Shown: piece by piece, positions 60,461 to 64,000 of the stretch
How positions within the stretch are numbered: position 1 is the first letter of the stretch
Layout of the letters: every line of letters begins with the position of its first letter
Source of the DNA: Antedon mediterranea
Taxonomy: Eukaryota; Echinodermata; Crinoidea; Comatulida; Antedonidae
Assembly (NCBI RefSeq): GCF_964355755.1
Contig: NC_092679.1
Span: 7,998,001 to 8,062,000 of the forward strand
Reading direction: 5' to 3'
DNA: 64,000 bases
Notes under the pieces: generated by a model
Seen by the model: only the letters and a program-made list of their open reading frames with translations
Databases searched by the model: none
What the model was told of the DNA's origin: nothing
Made by a program: the position numbers and the translations under genes

Positions 60461-63126
60461 CTAAAATCCTTTTTCCAAAAGATATTTTTTAACTTGTTTT
60501 TCAAATGTTCCTTTATAACGTATCTGTTTTGTATATTCATGGACTTGCATTGGAATAGTATACTCTTCAAATTGCTGTAAGTGATCTTTCAGTTCATTTG
60601 CCAAAACCTAAAGGAAAAAAACAATCATATGTGTAATATTGTAAATGATACCAATATTCTAGTCTATTACTACGTTGCAGATAGATTATTTTTAATGTAA
60701 ACAATAAAATTATTTGAGATAAATACTTACCCATATGTCACCATCTATGTGAGTAATACTTGTTAGAATTTGAGTGCCAAAATGTTTTATTTCTGTATAC
60801 ACAGGTATGTTATGATATCTGGTTCTTCTGACAAAGTATGGACAATCAGATAAAGGTCCTGAAAAATAACAGATTTTGATTTGACATTAAAACTTGCAGT
60901 GCTAAATACCGTTTATAATATTATATTTGAGTCCTAGAGTAAATCAGAATTGAACTTTATTCAAGGATTAAATTATACCTGTAGGTGGGGACCATCCACA
61001 GGGTGTAGGGTAGCTTGCATGTTTAGGAGGTTCTGGAATCTGCAGTGGTGGAATTAACCTTTGTACATATTTAAAATCGTCTTTTGATTCAATTACTTCT
61101 GTTCGTTCAAAATCTAGTAATGATGACCCATCATCTACATTTGAAGAAACACATAAACATCTGCTCTTTACATATGTTGTTGGTTGACATTCTCTCACTG
61201 AATTCTGAAAAATCAATTTTCAACTAGATTTAATTTGTCACTATGATGAATTATTGGTTAATATGCATTGATTTAAATATTGATAATTAATTTTTTAAAG
61301 ATATATTGATTTTGTCATGATCTTTATTTTAATTATTTATAATATTAATATATGAAAGATAGGATCTTGGTAGCACAAATTATATCACTGCACATCGAGT
61401 CACTTGACCGAAAATAATCAGATAAATCTATCTTTCCTTTTTTATATATAATTACCATATTGGTTTTATACTTTTAATTTATACAAATTTTATTATTGAG
61501 AATATTTAAATATCCTTTTAATTCAGCTTAGGCTGCGATGACGATATTAAAAAAAAGGATTAAAAAAAAAAAATCTTTCACCATTTCCATTTGAAAGAGT
61601 ATGGCTAGTTAGCTAGTTAGCTTATTTAATATTATTAATTAAATTAATTAGGAGTTAGCCTAGCTAGGCCTCTAGCTAGCTATACTGCGTTTCATACTGC
61701 GTTGAAACACCGGTTCTCGTCAGATCACCGAAGTTAAGCAACGTTGGGCCCGGTTGCGTTCTGGATGGGAGACCGTCTAGAAATCGTGGCGGGTGCTGTA
61801 TATACTGGAGAGTGATGGTGTAATGGTAATATCGGACTAGCATGTGATAGGCATGGGTTCGAGGTTATCTGTACCATACTAATTGCATCCTTAGCCTAGG
61901 CAAGATGCTTTACTCTCATTGCCTAATCTGGTAGGCGCTGCACTGCTGGCTGCCGTGGGTCCGTGGAGGGCCTAATCCTAATTTCCTCACTGAGGACAAA
62001 TATTAATACAAAATACAAAAAAAAAAAAAAGCTAGCTAGGTAGTCTACTAGTAGGCTAGCTAGGCGGGTGTGTAGAAAGCGACGACCTCGAATTGGACGA
62101 CCCCAACGACCCGGGCGACCTCGAATTGGACGACCTAGAATTGAACGACCCATAACACGAAACCGACGACCCCTATAGCCTAGCCTAGGCCTAAGTGTGG
62201 TTGGTATAACATCCCGAAGCCGAACATAGCCAAAGATCTCTAAAGCATACCTTATATAATACTCGCAAGCAAGCAATTGATTGATTGAAAAAATACAGAA
62301 TATCGCCATTTGATACTGAATGTGTCGACACGAACAAACGAACAGATATGGAACGCCAAGAGTGCATCATTAAAACTGCATTCGACATATTAAAAATAAA
62401 TTAAAAAGAAATAAATATTATACATTATAATTAATTACATCTCGTCTTCTTATAACGAACACTATAGGCCTACCAAGCAGCGTGTTGCGAACATGTACAT
62501 GGGGAGGGCCATAAAAAAGCTTTACATTTCACAATGCATTGTATACGGTCAAACCTTCTTACCCGCTGCTGAAAAATGGTATTTCGTGTGCTAATCGAGT
62601 CGAATGCAGTTTTAATGATGCACTCTTGGCGTTCCATATCTGTTCGTTTGTTCGTGTCAACACATTCAGTATCAAATGGCGATATTTCTGTATTTTTTCA
62701 ATCAATTGCTTGCTTGTGAGTATTATAATATAAGGTATGGTTTAAAGATCTTTGGCTATGTTCGGCTTCGGGATGTTATACCACACTTAGGGCTAGGCTA
62801 TAGGGGTCGTCGGTTTCGTGTTATGGGTCGTCAAATTCTAGGTCGTCCGATTCGAGGTCGCCCGGGTCGTCCAATTCGAGGTCGTCGCTTTCTACACACC
62901 CCTAGCTAACTAGGCTAGGCCTACTAGCTAGTCAACACACCTCACTCGTTCTCGGTACCTACTACCTACCTACCCCTTTTGCCAAATTTATATTATTATC
63001 AACAATTTATTAAAAGGAACCATTTATTGTTCAATTTCCTACCAAAACTGATACCTTTGTGATGAAAGAATGTACAGGTTTTGTTTTAAAACAAAAATGT
63101 GTGAAACGACGACTGTAGGCTGCCAT
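60461..63126 (-). CDS. MRPL49: MRPL49, mitochondrial ribosomal protein mL49
   Basis: A protein of the mitochondrial large ribosomal subunit, with the IMG2-type fold. Minus-strand exons 63055-63126, 60979-61204, 60731-60858 and 60461-60607 join in phase to 190 residues (human 166). Exon 1 reads MAAYSRRFTHFCFKTKPVHS, basic and aromatic with no acids, a fitting mitochondrial presequence; it was found by frame and the AAG|GTATCA donor. Family blocks: FKYVQRLIPPLQIPEPPKHA, YPTPCGWSPPTG, CPYFVRRTRYHNIPVYTEIK, HIDGDIW, and the C-terminal IRYKGTFEKQVKKYLLEKGF, nearly the same as human. Intron 1 (1.85 kb) holds a 5S/tRNA SINE and a family C foldback element. Confidence 0.93.
61680..62030 (+). mobile_element. 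Chimeric 5S rRNA/tRNA SINE with poly(A) tail
   Basis: 61683-61801 is a diverged 5S rRNA (CACCGGTTCTCGTCAGATCA, CCGAAGTTAAGCAACG, GATGGGAGACCGTCT, GGGTGCTGTA). A tRNA-like unit follows, with TGGTGTAATGGTA as A box and GGGTTCGAGGTT as B box. Then comes a body with GGCAAGATGCTTTACTC and TTTCCTCACTGAGGAC, and a 14-base A run (62017-62030). GCTAGCTA on both sides may be the target duplication. The layout resembles AmnSINE1 and other Deu-type SINEs; the Deu match is by memory. It lies opposite to MRPL49 in its first intron. Confidence 0.8.
62066..62901. mobile_element. Foldback element, family C
   Basis: Arms 62066-62386 and 62599-62901 are inverted copies. Outer ends GGGTGTGTAGAAAGCGACG, then an array of ~15-bp units such as GACGACCTCGAATTG (the left arm has one extra), then unique sequence with CATCCCGAAGCCGAACATAG and TGGAACGCCAAGAGTGCATC. 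Flanks CTAGCTAGGC and CTAGCTAACT are a possible, worn target duplication. Arg/Gly-rich open frames across the arrays are by-products. In MRPL49 intron 1. Confidence 0.85.
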
Positions 63127-63163
63127 TTTGTAATTAAAGGTATTGTGGGTAAGATTAATCGGT

Positions 63164-63175
63164 TGCGCACGCGCA
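63164..63175. promoter_or_regulatory. NRF-1 site in the MRPL49 promoter
   Basis: TGCGCACGCGCA fits the NRF-1 consensus YGCGCAYGCGCR exactly, 38 bp upstream of the MRPL49 start. The start context AAAATGGCAGCC also resembles a YY1 element. Both are common in promoters of nuclear genes for mitochondrial proteins. Confidence 0.7.
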
Positions 63176-63480
63176 ATATAATCAACAAATCGACCTTTTT
63201 TGACTGGGATAACTACATTTCACAACGTGGTGTAAGTTGACTGAAATAAATTATATTTTTTGGCATTCAGTGACTATTTAAACATTTTATAAACATATAA
63301 AATTCCTCTTTAGGTATTATTACTCACGTAAATTGAAAATTTCCTACGGTTTTATATGTCATTTATATTTTAATAGCCTAATAATTAATACATGTTGTGT
63401 CGGTAAGTAAGCTACCAATACTACTAGCCTAGAGGCCTACACACTAGTTAGTAGTACTAGGCGCGCCTACTAGAGGCTAG

Positions 63481-63570
63481 CCGAATCCCGGCCCCGAGAC
63501 GATTCGGCCCACTTTTGAGCCGAAACATCTCACTTTGAGGGCCGAAACGTCTCAATTTAGACCAAATCCA
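63481..63570. mobile_element. Single arm of a family B foldback element
   Basis: GGCCCCGAGACGATTCGGCCC, then two GGGCCGAAACGTCTCA-type units and TTAGACCAAATCCATATTC, the inner edge of family B. The partner is not in the window. The remainder to 64000 shows no gene. Confidence 0.75.
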
Positions 63571-64000
63571 TATTCACTTTTGGCGCTACTGCAGTTTCGC
63601 ACCACACTGTTATATCTTCGACTTCTCGCTTAATTTTTTTCTCGCACCCAAACCAAACAAAGGGGCCACATCATACAGTTTTGGGCCATTTTGTAACATG
63701 TTCCTATGATTTAGCCACCGTTGTATTAATACCTTTATCACAATAAAAAATGCCTTTCAAAACACCTCCTACTTTGATCGAACTGTGGCCATTTTAGAAT
63801 CAGAAAATTGCCAGAGCAGAAATCAATGTATGTTTTATTTTCTGTTTTTATTTTTAAACTGCAAAGAGTGGTTTTTATAACGAACCAGCTGTACATATCA
63901 AAAAGGCGACGATATGAGTCTGTACATAAAACATTGATAGGACCTTTTAATATGAATAATAATACTATATAATGAAATATTAATTTAACCTCTATTTCGC

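Noticed and set aside
61683-61801. 5S rRNA gene
   Set aside because: Diverged at the 5' end and fused to a tRNA-like unit with poly(A) tail; a SINE head, not a functional gene.
61923-62909. Arg/Gly-rich frames resembling RGG proteins
   Set aside because: They read the 15-bp arrays of the family C arms in both orientations.

Overview
This is nuclear DNA of an animal: AT-rich, with short exons, GT-AG introns and dense transposable elements. The gene set (TMED10, MRPL4, an SLC46 transporter, TMEM179, PRPF39, GNMT, MRPL49) and the repeats (chimeric 5S/tRNA SINE, Penelope-like and CR1/L2-like fragments, Helitrons) suit an invertebrate deuterostome. An echinoderm such as a crinoid or sea cucumber is my guess only; a search with the PRPF39 or MRPL4 protein would settle it.

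Layout. 1-2172: the last four coding exons of TMED10 (+), with a complete antisense selenocysteine tRNA gene and a Penelope-like fragment in its introns, then a 41-bp minisatellite (2799-3574). 3660-11810: repeats, namely foldback elements at 3663, 5478 and 11272 and a 4.8-kb element with ~0.95-kb inverted arms (6324-11165), around the 3' end of an unrecognised minus-strand gene (4790-5203). 11845-14183: complete MRPL4 (+), whose start codon lies 41 bp from a foldback element. 15212-17962: complete SLC46-type transporter (-). 18404-40333 holds no host gene that I can support: an LTR-retrotransposon piece, a 97-bp palindromic satellite, a three-level nested insertion (23934-30550), a Helentron-like element, TTAA and TIR elements and a Helitron. 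40798-43856 TMEM179 (-) and 44153-53704 PRPF39 (+) are divergent, 296 bp apart. 56575-59223 is GNMT (-) and 60461-63126 is MRPL49 (-).

Exon models were built by hand: each joins open reading frame across recognisable donor and acceptor sites in consistent phase and gives a protein of about the family's usual length. The genes belong to separate housekeeping pathways (ER-Golgi cargo transport, mitochondrial translation, U1 snRNP splicing, methyl-group metabolism, solute transport); I see no operon or gene cluster.

The least expected material is in the repeats. Four families of foldback elements share one design: inverted arms made of arrays of 15-17-bp units, ends often reading GGGTG or GG, and 7-10-bp target duplications. 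Two unrelated genes, TMEM179 and PRPF39, each have a minisatellite whose unit is a copy of the gene's own last codons, stop codon and first 3'UTR bases.
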